Positions 49,896-61,606 of a stretch of 64,000 nt of DNA are shown here, piece after piece. The stretch comes from Coniochaeta sp. PMI_546 (Eukaryota > Ascomycota > Sordariomycetes > Coniochaetales > Coniochaetaceae). Location: positions 2,728,001 to 2,792,000 of the forward strand of contig MU271146.1 in the NCBI GenBank assembly GCA_021432605.1, read 5' to 3'. The position numbers and the translations under genes are program-made. The notes beneath the pieces are model-generated. The model was given only the letters and a program-made list of their open reading frames with translations, was not told where the DNA came from and searched no databases. Each line of letters opens with the position of its first letter. Position 1 is the stretch's first letter.

Positions 49896-50701
49896 CTCTG
49901 TGGTAGGGGCGAGTTGGCTCTGGCTCAACGAGACAATTGGTAACGGAGAGATGGAGAGCTATCGACGAGGATGGAATGTTGCGCGATACAGATGGAGGGA
50001 CTGATCCAGGTAATTGATGAGAGCTCCAGAAAATGTTCAATTTGGGGGTCGTCACTTTGTCGTTCCCAAAAGCAAGCAAGGTGTGAGAGGCCCATGCACC
50101 CAAAAACTGAGAGGAAGTCCCCACTTTCCCTCCATTCACTCAAACCGCTGGACTGGCAGGACAGACAGGCACGGCAGGTGCCTAGGTCCATCATACCTAG
50201 GTAGCTTCGTGTCGGTTAAATATCGGGTACGGGGAAGTTCGGTACCGTGCGGTACAATGCGGTACAAGTGTTTGTGCTGGCCCTTGATTTGGCCCTTCCG
50301 AGAACGTCCGCCCCGATAAGTCACCGAGGTACCCTAAACCCGCATCTTACCACAGCCAAGGTTAGTATTAATCTGGCATGCATGCACTGCATTGACCTTA
50401 CCTTACATAAGATTGTGGCGGACTACCTAAGCCGACATGCCATGAGCACAGTCTACACTAGCAGGGGGTTTGTTTCCTTTCGTTGGATGAATTGGTACCT
50501 TAGACTTTTGTAGACTACGTAGACTTTTTACCCCACCATCCCGTGAATGAAGCTTTTGCGGTCGCAATTGAGGACAGCACTATAAGATAGTGAGTGAGGG
50601 CAACACGACATCTCGACTAAACGTCGTGTCCCAAGGTAGTTTACCTCTCCACCACAACACACACACACACACACACACAGTTTGCCTATGACATCCTCAC
50701 C
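49896..50701. promoter_or_regulatory. Shared divergent promoter region of LSC1 and ELP3
   Basis: This 806-base interval lies between the two starts. It is rich in GGTACC/CCTAGG-type short palindromes between about 50,178 and 50,335 (for example CATACCTAGGTAGC, CGGTACCGTGCGGTACAATG). A (CA)11 microsatellite lies next to the ELP3 start. No convincing gene was seen. Confidence 0.45.
50659..50680 (+). repeat. (CA)11 microsatellite in the ELP3 leader
   Basis: Eleven CA units end 21 bases before the ELP3 start codon. It is probably within the 5' untranslated region and likely to vary in length between isolates. Confidence 0.9.
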
Positions 50702-52505
50702 ATGTCGACCATGACTATAACAGCCACCTCCTCGGCGCGCAGGAAAGATGCCAACCTTCCGTCCGAGAACGAACGGTTCCTGCGATGCTGCGCAGACATT
50801 GCAAACGCCCTCATCGAAGAGCATGAAGCCATCAACGACCCTCGCCACCCCAAGAAGGATCTGAACCTCAACAGCCTTCGTGCCAGGTACGCCAAGAAGC
50901 ACAAGGTGGGCAGCATGCCTCCCCTGACCGCCATCATTGCTGCTGTTCCCGAACATTACAAGAAGTATATCCTGCCAAAGTTGGTGGCGAAACCTATCCG
51001 TGAGTCCCTTTCCCTGATGTCAAGAGGTCTTCTATTTTGCTTCGGGGCTCGGTCACCGGCTGACTGATTTCCATGCAGGGACCTCGTCAGGTATTGCCGT
51101 CGTTGCTGTTATGTGCAAGCCACACCGATGTCCTCACATCGCCTACACGGGCAATATCTGTGTCTACTGCCCTGGTGGTCCGGACTCGGACTTCGAGTAC
51201 AGCACACAATCCTACACTGGTTACGAACCTACATCGATGCGAGCAATACGCGCCCGTTATGATCCCTTCGAACAGGCTCGAGGCCGTGTCGATCAGCTCA
51301 AAGCTCTCGGCCACTCAGTCGACAAAGTCGAGTATATCATTATGGGTGGCACTTTCATGTCCCTCCCAGAGTCGTACCGGGACGAATTTATTTCACAGCT
51401 GCACAACGCTCTTAGTGGCTACCAGACCAACAATGTTGATGAAGCAGTGGAGGCTGGCGAGATGAGCAATATCAAGTGCGTCGGTATAACCATTGAGACA
51501 AGACCCGACTACTGCCTGCAACCGCATCTTTCCAGCATGTTGCGGTATGGTTGCACACGGCTGGAGATCGGCGTTCAGTCGCTCTACGAAGATGTTGCGC
51601 GGGACACGAACCGGGGCCACACCGTTGCTGCCGTCGCTGAGACATTCTGTCTTGCCAAGGACGCCGGCTTCAAGGTGGTCAGCCACATGATGCCAGATCT
51701 ACCTAACGTGGGGATGGAGCGAGACCTTGACCAGTTCCGCGAATACTTCGAAAGTCCGGCCTTCCGTACTGACGGTTTGAAGATCTACCCCACTTTGGTT
51801 ATCCGCGGAACCGGTCTGTACGAACTATGGCGGACCGGCAGGTACCAGAATTACACCCCAAACGGACTGATCGACTTGGTTGCCCGTATCCTAGCGCTGG
51901 TTCCCCCATGGACGCGGATATATCGAGTACAGCGTGACATCCCCATGCCTTTGGTCACCTCGGGCGTGGAGAACGGCAACCTTCGGGAACTTGCCCTCGC
52001 CCGCATGAAGGATTTCGGAACAAGCTGCCGTGACGTGCGGACACGCGAGGTCGGCATCAACGAAGTTAAGCACAAGATACGCCCAAATCAGATCGAGCTA
52101 GTCCGGCGCGACTACACTGCCAACGCTGGCTGGGAAACTTTCTTGGCCTATGAAGATCCTAAACAGGACATCCTCGTGGCTCTTCTGCGGCTTCGCAAGT
52201 GCTCGCAAAAGTACACCTACAGGGAAGAGCTGTTAGGACAGCAGACGAGCCTGGTCCGCGAGTTGCATGTATACGGTATGGCCGTGCCTGTCCACGCCAG
52301 GGATCCGCGAAAGTTTCAACACCAGGGCTTTGGAACGCTTCTGATGGAGGAGGCCGAAAGAATTGCAAGGGAAGAACACGGCAGTGAGAAATTAAGTGTG
52401 ATATCGGGTGTTGGTGTCCGGAGTTACTACAGGAAACTTGGATACTGGCTCGATGGACCGTACATGAGCAAGTGGTTGGATGGACGGCCTGGTCCGGTCG
52501 CGTGA
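50702..52505 (+). CDS. ELP3: Elongator complex catalytic subunit Elp3
   Basis: This is a radical-SAM plus GNAT-fold tRNA acetyltransferase that starts the xcm5U modification at wobble uridine 34. Exons 50,702-50,999 and 51,079-52,505, with a 79-base GT-AG intron, give 574 residues. The N-terminal tRNA-binding region spans about 1-105. The cluster cysteines C117, C127 and C130 are in [44 protein letters not shown] and RGTGLYELW follow in the known order. The acetyl-CoA loop [14 protein letters not shown] lies at about 513-526 and is followed by [17 protein letters not shown]. Intron phase closes at Arg100. A second ATG at codon 4 is also possible. The leader holds a (CA)11 run. Confidence 0.97.
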
Positions 52506-53477
52506 AAGTGAGGTTCGATCGTCATCCATTGCATATCGGCGTTTGCGTGATGCCATCAGGATGTAACAGGAACCTCAGCGGGAAGGGCTCAGAGCTGGTT
52601 CGGATTGCCCAGTCGCCGGATCCCAGATGTTATCAGTCTTGGAAGTACTCATCGAAGAGCCAGGATACCCACATTGAGGCTTTCGCTATACAATGGAGCT
52701 TCGTGACAAGCCAATGACTTCTCACGGAGCATCCCTGTACCACGCTGCCGGTCTGCAGTGGCTGAGCTGGTCACAAAAGGTCGTTTCATGGCCCTAAATG
52801 ACATATTCAGTGCCAGAAGAGTGGTCTGTCATCAATCTGCAACTTGCAGAGGGTCAGCCACGACCTGTTAAAGGTCGCAAGAGCTAGTCGCACCGATAAA
52901 CTTCAATTTGCGGAATCTCAGCACAATAGGCTCCGAACTGTCAACAAGTCACGAAGCCTTGGTATCGGTACACCCTCTGCTGAAACCGTCGCTCCGACCA
53001 ATACCGTCTCGCATGGACTGCTCGTAAGCAAATATTCAAGCAGGCGTATTTCAGCAGCCCGGGTTGTTTGGCAGATCAGATGTGCACCAGCTAGCTAGCT
53101 GAGGACTGGACTCATGTATCTGTGATCAGAACCGTGAACTCAGAGATGGATAGAACCATCATGCAGCTTTATGATGCAAATTCGTGATCTGTCACCATGA
53201 AGGACGCTTTATCTTGTCGCCCTTCCAATGGGATCGGACCCAAACGCCCAAGGTTTCAGACTTGACAAGAGGACACGTTGGAGAAGCTGGGCGTCGAACC
53301 AAGCTCTCAAATTTGTACTGGCATGCACTCTACCAAGATGGCGCGTATCCGCGTTGCTGAACAAGAGCGGATTGAAAATTCTGCTCTCATATTCCCCATC
53401 AGGAAGGGATGCATCCTGAGCATCTTCAAACACCAAGCCATGCACTGTGGTCATCTTGTGTAGAGGTAATTGGGCCA
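52506..53477. other. Intergenic region downstream of ELP3
   Basis: About 970 bases without a recognised gene. Short frames on both strands (60-130 codons) have no family resemblance. A frame on - at 53,209-53,601 overlaps the 3' end of the hypothetical gene below. Confidence 0.45.
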
Positions 53478-53989
53478 TTAAAGCTGGGCATAGGTGTATA
53501 TGCCCCCGGGTGACAGAACAGACTCCTCGGTTATTATAAGATTGTTGCTGAAATAACTCCTGAGTCCCGTCGTGTACTGTGAAACTGTTTCCTCCACCCA
53601 TCTCTCAAACTCATCAGATACAAGCTGACGAGAGGGAAATGTGCCCAAAGACATGATTGACGATGCACAAGGATGAATCTCGTCGTACTGCAGCGGCAAG
53701 GGGCAGCACCTGACCAATTCCCATCCGCTTGTCTTGTGTTGATATTCCTTCCAATCCGATCGTCCTGTCTGCTCTTGTCCTTAACAACTGGTGTACTGAG
53801 ATCACCTGACGTCAGATGAGGGTCATCCCGTTTCTTGTTCTTTTCTTTTCCCAAGTTGGCCATCATCTTGGGGTCCTTGGCCTGTTGTTCTGCGCGGCTC
53901 TGGTCCTTATCTTGTATCCGAGGAGATCCGCTCTCAGGTGACGCGAAGCGGTTGGAAGAAAGTATGTAAGCAGCCTGTGCCAGCTTCAT
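53478..53989 (-). CDS. Possible hypothetical protein, two frames, splicing unresolved
   Basis: I do not recognise this gene. On -, an ATG at 53,989 opens a charged stretch (MKLAQAAYILSSNRFASPE, later KDPKMMANLGKEKNKKRDD). A second frame, ending with a stop at 53,478, reads QYDEIHPCASSIMSLGTFPS and DEFERWVEETVSQYTTGLRS, which has the look of real protein. The two frames differ by one, so an intron between about 53,820 and 53,690 would be needed. GTGATC and several AG sites exist there, but no pair closes the phase cleanly. It could also be two unrelated chance frames. No partner or function is suggested by neighbours. Confidence 0.22.
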
Positions 53990-54743
53990 GGTGAGCGGCT
54001 AACGGGCCATTTGAGAGCGTAGTGCTCGGGACAAAGGTTTATGGAGTGACTGCATTGCGAATGCGAGTGATGAGCTCAAATATATTCCGCGAGGGTTGAA
54101 CGTGACTTGGAATGGGTGATGGGATGAGGTTTTCCGAGACTTGGAGACTTTATTTGATGGACACGCGAGAGGCTGTCAAGACAGATAGGTATATTGAATA
54201 GAGGCAAGTCAAAGACCAGACGAAGACCGGAAGCTTTTGGTATGTCGTCAAAGGGTAGGTCGGCGTATGTAGTCAGGGTGATGTCATTGCACAGGCCTCA
54301 TGGCTGACTCACTCCCCGGGCAACTGCCCCCGAATGAATCAGCTAGATATGCCAGAGTTCTGCAGTGGCAGTAATTGATATACTGATGTCAAAGCCTTCG
54401 AAGAACTAGACGGGTCCTCGCATGCCCTTGTAGCGAGAAATGAAGAGCCTGGGTCCATTTTAACGACATGGAAGGAGAAATCGGATCGAACACTGTAGCA
54501 TTCGGAGCCGTGCATGGACAGAGGTTGGGTCATATTCAAAAGCTTGTGACACCTGCACCGACACCATGTCTCTATAAGCGGCTGAGCGTAGCCGTCCGGT
54601 TGACCGTTGTTGCTATGATCAGATTAAGGGCATGAGCCAGGTTCATCGCGCTCAACTCTTCGTGTCGTTATCAGGGCGCATCCGTGGGATCCCTTCAGAG
54701 AAAGTCAGAGTCTAGACGTACAAGACAGCATATTACGAGGCTC
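53990..54743. other. Intergenic region, nothing recognised
   Basis: About 750 bases between the weak hypothetical gene and the 3' end of the aldo/keto reductase. Only short unsupported frames are seen. Confidence 0.45.
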
Positions 54744-55805
54744 TCACCAGTCAGTGACAAGATGCTCGTCCAGATTGTCTAGTGCGGCCATATCATCGGC
54801 TGAGATGTTCAGCCCACCTACATCCACATTCTCGACAAGCCTGTCACGTCTTGAGCTCTTAGGCAACGAGACGAAACCGTGCTGCAGCGACCAGCTGCGG
54901 ACACAGAAAAATATAATCAGCAGACACGTTCATTCCCACGATGCGGCGCCGCCGAGCAAAGTGGCTCTGCACTCACCGGACAAGTAGCTGCGCTTGCGTA
55001 CAAGCATACTTCTTGGAGAGCGACTGGATTACTGGGTGGCGCATACGCATCCCTCGGACCAGCGGAGCGTAAGCCTCGATGATAATATTGTGCTTCTCGC
55101 ATGTAGCACGGATATCTCTTTGTGTGTTGAAAGGGTGTACTTCGATCTGGTTGACGACCGGACGAATCCGGGGTTGCGAAGTGATGAGCTCCTCAATCTG
55201 CCGTACTTGGAGTTAGCCCCGGGCACTCTCACGTAGACCTAGCCTAGACGACGAAACACGTACGTGACGGACACCATAGTTGCTTATTCCAGCCATCCTG
55301 ACCTCGCCGTCCTTCACGGCATCTTCTAGAGCCCGCCAGCTAGTCAGGCGGGCTTCTTTCCCACCATAAGGGCTGTGCAGCAAGAAAAGATCGACATAAC
55401 CAAGGCCACATGCGTCTACAGACTGCTTGATGGATCGACGGACGGCCTTGTACGAGGTGTCGTTACTGCTCAGCTTGGTGGTGTAATGGATGTCGCCCCT
55501 CGTTAGACCCTCGACGTTGTCACTGCTGGCTAGAAAGTCTCGAATGGCCTGGCCGGCCTCTCGCTCATTGTGGTACATTTGGGCGCAATCAAAGCCACGG
55601 TAGCCGGCGGCAAGAGCCCATCGGACGGCTTCTTTTGCCTCGCTTCGCGACATCATGTACAGACCAAGCTGCAGCCGGGGCATGAACTCGCCGTTTGGGA
55701 GCTATTCTGGCGAATGAGTATGACTATGTCAGATGTGGCAGTCGCTGGCCATTTGCTAACCTTGATGCGACTGGCGAGAGTGAACATATCGCCGGAGTCA
55801 GACAT
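54744..55805 (-). CDS. Aldo/keto reductase
   Basis: This is an NADPH-dependent carbonyl reductase of the AKR superfamily; the substrate cannot be told from sequence. Four exons on -: 55,805-55,761, 55,701-55,264, 55,197-54,977 and 54,894-54,744; 284 residues, slightly short of the usual 300-320. The N-terminus reads FTLASRIKLPNGEFMPRLQL across intron 1, a standard AKR start. The catalytic tetrad is intact: Asp53 and Tyr58 (GFDCAQMY), Lys91 (YTTKLSS) and His124 (FLLHSPYGG). VNQIEVHPF and the cofactor region SLPKSSRRDRLVENV are also in place. Introns of 59, 66 and 82 bases are GT-AG. An alternative start at Met7 is possible. It is closest in type to fungal glycerol dehydrogenase/YDL124W-like reductases, by motif only. 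Confidence 0.93.
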
Positions 55806-56678
55806 GCTTTGCTGCGTCTTGCGGTTTCAGATACCTCCTAGACTTCTACCTTACCCTGTAGGTGGTTCAAGTTGTCAAAATCGCTTCCAGCGCTCGGTAA
55901 TGCGTTCAAGCTGCCTGGAAAACCCCCGCGCCGGAGGTGCACATGGTGGGACCTGACTAAGGTACCTAGAAATAGCATAGATCCGGCTACTGGACTCTCC
56001 ACCCTCTGCATCAGAACTAACCCAGTGACGACATCATTTCTAGATCTGCACTGCGTCGGGCACTGGCCTTGTCAAATGCCGCAAGTCGATGGCTTTGCAC
56101 TTGGCAATCTGCTTCAAACCCAAACGGAAATAGGCTAGGGAAAAAAAAAGGTAAAGTCCTTGGTAGTTCAGTACCATACGTAAGATGTGTAGAATATCAC
56201 AGTAGACAACTCCCGTCCCTCTCGAACAATCTAAAACAATGTCTACGTGACCTTGGGTAATGTGAGAAGGTTTAGCTTCTGAAACCAAATTCGAAGAAAC
56301 TTGACCTTCTTGGAACAAGAGAATCCTCTCACCTTTTACTCGTTACTCAGAGGCAAACCATTGGAACTGGAAACCGGCACGCAACACGCGGAACCGGCCA
56401 TACATTGCCTGTGGCTCGTCGAAGGGGTTATCACCTCTGAGTCCTGGGTTGCAAGGCTGACACAAAAGCGCTGCCACGAGTGCTGGCGGAATACGTCTTT
56501 CTGCCTTGCCTCCGTCGAAAAAACCCCGCTTAGTTCTGATGTGGTCCGCTCCTGCGCCTTCAACCTCGTTCTTCTTTCACCATGTTGCCATGCTCAGTGT
56601 CAGCCATTGTTACAATGCTAGCCCACGGTGATAATCTGGTAAACATCTAGCAGGACCCAAGCTACCACATGCGTCTTC
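55806..56678. promoter_or_regulatory. Divergent intergenic region, AKR and F-box gene
   Basis: 873 bases between the divergent starts of the reductase and the F-box gene. It contains AAGGTACCTAG at about 55,962-55,972, another member of the dispersed GGTACC motif set. No gene was supported. Confidence 0.35.
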
Positions 56679-58220
56679 ATGGCGAAGGGACTGCTCGATC
56701 TTCCGTTCGAGATCCTTACCCAAATCTGCCAAATCTGGTGCTCGCACTGCAACCATGCAGCGCTCAGTGATACTGGGGACACATCCCTCGACTCAGATCC
56801 ATGGAATGCAAAGCCAGCATCGCAATTGTTTGACGTACGTGGCGATGCCCAGGCGAGAGACACAGGAGACCAGTCAACGCTCGCTTGTCTTAGCACAACG
56901 TCCAAACACCTGAGAGCGGTTGCTCAGCCGGTGCTGTACCACGATTTCGTCACACGTGTCCGCCCAGACCTGTTCAATTTCGTGCGGACACTGTTGCGGC
57001 GACCAGATCTCCGTCCCCACGTTCAGCGGCTCAACATCTCCGTCAGCGGCTCAGGATGGATATATGGAGAGGACGACGTGGTCAGATTCGAACAACAGGC
57101 TCAACAGCTTGACCTTGCGCTGTCGCTCCCTACCTTGGCACTTCTCTCCCAGACCGGCATATGGACAGAAAGAGACGTCTCTTTGCTTCGCCACGAATGG
57201 TCTACCTCCAAGGAGACGGATCCCGTGGTGTTGCAAGACCTGCTGCTACTGTTATTTCCACTCGTGACGCACATGAGAGAAGCTTACCTTCAACTGCGTC
57301 CATCCCCGGAACAGCCTTCCCATCTTCCAGATAGAGCCGAGCAGGTTGTGTTTCAGCTGCCAGAATTGAAGAGACTGTCTTTTAGCCCTCGACCCGCTAC
57401 CACGCCAGCTTGGAACTCGCAACGCGACCTCTTACCTGTCATCTCTTGCCCGAAGCTCACCTTCCTACATATACGGTATTGCACTGATGCTCTAAACTTT
57501 GCTCGTGGGAACAGTTCCGCACCCCGATATGAAGGAGTCCGTGGCGTGCTTCCAACATCGCCCCTCGAGCAACTCACTGTCCTTAGGATCACCGGGTGCC
57601 GTGTGTCGAGGGCATTTCTGGATAAACTACTCGGCCAAGTCGGGCCGCATCTAACGACGTTCGAACTTTTCTTGGGATATATGTGGTACACCGAGACAGC
57701 GGGAGACCTACCACCGGACGATGTCACACCTAAACAAGTCATTGATAGTCTTCTACCGTGGGCGCAGACCCTTCGGTCCGTCCGCATAGGTCTCTCTAAG
57801 GCCATGCCTCGGACTTCAAAGCTGCGCAAAGCCGACCTTATCAGCTCCTTCGGCCACTTCACACGACTAGAGGTGCTGGAGCTGGATCTAGGATGTGTCT
57901 ATATCGCTGAACTCGATGGCTTGCTCATGTTCGGTGTTGATACGGCTCAAGCTGACTGGGACTTGCTGGTGAACCTGTTACCCGACTCCATTCATGAATT
58001 TATCCTCGACGGCCCTACTCACCGTGTATATGATGCACTCGAGGAGCTCAGCGATCGTGCTGCATCGGGGAGCTTCTCGGATCTGGTTCGAGTCCGCTGT
58101 GATGATGGGCCTGTCGCCCACCTGGAGCACCTACGGGAGCGCTTCGGGATCGCAGGCGTCAACTTTTCTCTGCGCGTCCCGAAATACGGCTTCCGACAGA
58201 CTCTCTCTGGGCTGTTCTAG
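56679..58220 (+). CDS. F-box domain protein with LRR-like C-terminal region
   Basis: This is a single-exon gene of 513 residues. The N-terminus LLDLPFEILTQICQIW is the first F-box helix, and LACLSTTSKHLRAVAQPVLY with HDF is the remainder; about 45 extra residues split the two halves. The rest has leucine-rich alternation (LKRLSFSP, KLTFLHIRYC, QLTVLRITGC, RLEVLELDLGC) typical of the large and fast-changing family of fungal F-box proteins that carry targets to SCF ubiquitin ligases through Skp1. The target is unknown. The upstream 56,301-56,621 frame is not linked to it. Neighbouring genes give no hint of its job. Confidence 0.85.
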   Translation: MAKGLLDLPFEILTQICQIWCSHCNHAALSDTGDTSLDSDPWNAKPASQLFDVRGDAQARDTGDQSTLACLSTTSKHLRAVAQPVLYHDFVTRVRPDLFNFVRTLLRRPDLRPHVQRLNISVSGSGWIYGEDDVVRFEQQAQQLDLALSLPTLALLSQTGIWTERDVSLLRHEWSTSKETDPVVLQDLLLLLFPLVTHMREAYLQLRPSPEQPSHLPDRAEQVVFQLPELKRLSFSPRPATTPAWNSQRDLLPVISCPKLTFLHIRYCTDALNFARGNSSAPRYEGVRGVLPTSPLEQLTVLRITGCRVSRAFLDKLLGQVGPHLTTFELFLGYMWYTETAGDLPPDDVTPKQVIDSLLPWAQTLRSVRIGLSKAMPRTSKLRKADLISSFGHFTRLEVLELDLGCVYIAELDGLLMFGVDTAQADWDLLVNLLPDSIHEFILDGPTHRVYDALEELSDRAASGSFSDLVRVRCDDGPVAHLEHLRERFGIAGVNFSLRVPKYGFRQTLSGLF

Positions 58221-59663
58221 ATGGCGAATGGCCCTTCACATTGTTCATTGACATGGGGGTATTGTCCTCCGCGGCCAAGCCATATGAGTAGTCGAGTCAC
58301 TGCCGGATAACCACTTATTCCCCCACGTCAGGTGTCTCTGTGGACTGACCAAAATTGCACCCAAAGCATGCCCCTTACGACAAACTCACCAAATACCATC
58401 TCTAGCCAGCTAGTTATGAATTCTCCATTGTGCATTACCCGGCGGGCCGGCGAGGGCCCAGATCGAGGAGTGAGGGATCTGGCAGACGGATTCCGATTAT
58501 GGGTGGCTCGTGATCGGACGTGATGGGACTTGGAATAGGATCATCCAAAGCTGGGGCACTTGTAAGTGACTTGGTATCTCCAGTTTACCTACGATCCATG
58601 TCGCCAAGCCGGCTATGTCCCACGCCTGGCTTATGCCGAAGGATGGCATATCTTTGGCATGTATGACTTGTAAGGGGGTGGGTAGGGAATTGACAATGTC
58701 TGTCCTTCCGGGTCGTTGAGGAACAGGATCTATCCAAGTATCGCGTTACTTGAGATGGGTTGGCAAGGACCAGTTGTGACGGCCCCTGGTCATTGAAGCT
58801 TTTGGACGACTTTTCTTTGATGCATGTTTACCCTTGCCGACAAGTGTAATTATGCTTTTTCGGTCGCGGCTCCTCTTATCAAATCCATTTGGTCATCGCT
58901 TCTTCACGGTCTGGAACCTGGTGCATCATGCTGTTTAATACCGACGTATCATCAGTTAAGCTACCCTCCCTGGGCAACCTCCCCACGCAATAGTACTATC
59001 TGACCGCTAGCCATGGGCGGATCCACAACCCTAATTCGCCCATCGTGTCTGGTATCCCCATGTCGATCTGCCGGCGCTAATGCAGATCTGATGCATGTCG
59101 ACATTCGAGAAGGCTTGTTCTCCTCTCCGGGCGACTTCCCAAAAGCCGTCCTTGCCGTCTGAAGCCCAATCAATCGTGTAACCAGGGCCATGTGTCCCTC
59201 GAACACCGCGACCAACCAGCTGTGAACCTAGGCCCGGAACCATGTATGGATATAGAAGGTCGCATCTCAGGAACTCCTGACCAAGATCAGATATGGCAGC
59301 TGAGAAGAGAGATAGGGCGCCTTAGCGCCATGCACTCCCCTCTGTTGTGTGATAAGCATTATCGAAGAGCAGGCTGTATGTTGCATGAAGAGGTAGTACC
59401 GTGGAATTAGTACATGTAACATGTAGCCATCGACGCCTGAGCCAGTTCCATCTGTGGGCGCTGTGGAAGGCAGCTATATTTGACCTGGTCCTCCTCGCAA
59501 TGATGTGATATTAGCCGTGCAATGGAGATCTTTTGCTGTCAAGAGTCTGTTTGTTGATTCTCATACAGTCCCGGCCGTCCAACGGGGAAGTGCCCAACCA
59601 CGCACAGCGTCAAGCTGTATACTAGCTTCGATATTCCCGCCAGGTCCCCAGGAAGTCTTCATC
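58221..59663. other. 1.4-kb intergenic region, no gene supported
   Basis: Normal composition, with short frames on both strands (60-84 codons) but no recognisable domain, signal peptide or splice-linked series. The last few hundred bases are the likely promoter of the ribonuclease gene. Confidence 0.45.
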
Positions 59664-60392
<729 letters not shown>

Positions 60393-60591
60393 GCCAGCGT
60401 GACTATGGCCGGCCTCCACCACAGTGCTCAAAAACCTGTGAGTATAGTCAAGGTGCAACCCAGATTGCGGTAGCTTACAACGACATATGGCCAAGTTAAA
60501 GTGAATAAAAACGAGAGACCGTCTGACCGATGAACCTTTCATGCTCAAAAGAATGGACAGCAGAATAGCAGGGGTAGCCTTGGATTCTGAT

Positions 60592-60606
60592 AGAGAGAGA
60601 GAGAGA
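60592..60606 (+). repeat. (AG)7 microsatellite
   Basis: A short AG run just downstream of the ribonuclease gene and 3' of the SWI5-like gene, in their convergent 3' region. Confidence 0.9.
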
Positions 60607-60641
60607 CAATAGAAGCATTACACCAGACGGTTGAATGAAGA

Positions 60642-61437
60642 TCAATCATTTGGACCAACACCGTATTGATCGTCCTGATAGAGAGACCTGACAGGAACAC
60701 CGCGATTATCGGCGACAAGACCAATAAGTTGCTGAGCGATGTCCTTGGCTTCGTTGTATTGACCTAGCTGCCTGATGTGGCTGTGAACTGTCTCGGCTGG
60801 GGGTCCGCTGCGAAAGGGAGGAATGGTTAGCGTCAGGGTCCAGCACAAGCTTGGTTACGAGCTAGGGGAGGGAAAAGGAAAAACCATGGACTGACCTGAC
60901 GGCAAAAGTCTCCATCTCACCGATTAAGTGTGCAAGTCGTGCGATTTGTCTTTCTGCCGCCGCAAGGTTGCCGAACTGATTTTACAAAAGTCAGTGGACT
61001 GAGTCGAATGGAAAATGAACGACGCAATACCCGATCATCATACATACCGCACTTGCAAGTAGGGTCACGAATCTCTCGATGGAGGTGATATCACTGTCGG
61101 TGTTTGCGTGTAACTCTAGGCATTCGTGAGGCACATTGCCCACGCCCCTAATAGAGACAGTCGCAGCGGAGGTGCGAGCCCAAGTAATGGTGCCCCAAGA
61201 CGGGGAAGCAGACGAAGACTGCCAGACGCGTGTGCGCCTTGCCTCGAGAAGCCGCGCTTTGTTGCTGGCGAGCAGCGAGTAGAGTGACGTGGTGATACCT
61301 TGATATACCTTGTCGGAAGCGCACCGGCTTTGGAGCCATGTCTCCAGCTCCGCAACAGATTTTATTTGGCCATCAACGATACTGAGATAGCTTGCAAGTG
61401 CGCTGTTTCCCTGAGAATCCGTGCCGTGGCCACTCAT
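60642..61437 (-). CDS. SWI5: Swi5-like recombination accessory protein
   Basis: Swi5 with Sfr1 (or Sae3 with Mei5) assists Rad51/Dmc1 filament formation in recombination. Exons on -: 61,437-61,048, 60,975-60,896 and 60,807-60,642; introns of 72 and 88 bases, GT-AG, and phases close; 211 residues. The C-terminal 80 residues fit the family: a coiled-coil start (LAAAERQIARLAHLIGEME), then HIRQLGQYNEAKDIAQQLIG and LVADNRGVPVRSLY, ending YGVGPND. In S. pombe Swi5 the corresponding segments are HIDLLHTYNEIRDIALGMIG and an FGVNGSE end (from memory). Residues 1-130 (ELETWLQSRCASDKVYQGI and on) are an extension I do not recognise; yeast Swi5 is only about 85 residues. The ATG chosen is the first in frame. 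It is in tandem with DCP1, 169 bases apart. Confidence 0.7.
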
Positions 61438-61606
61438 ATTGTGCGAAGCAGAGAATACATGGAGGTGGCTTTGTAGGTCTTCAATGAGGAGTTGCAACAG
61501 CTAAGTTGCCGGAAGTCTCAAGGGTGCAAAATAATAAATTTGTTCGTCGAAGTCAGTACCGCTTAATATTGCTCAGGACGCGGTGAAGGCTCTATGATGC
61601 CCAAAG

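Noticed and set aside
58221-59663. Gene between the F-box gene and the ribonuclease
   Set aside because: Short frames on both strands lack domains, signal peptides and matching splice sites.
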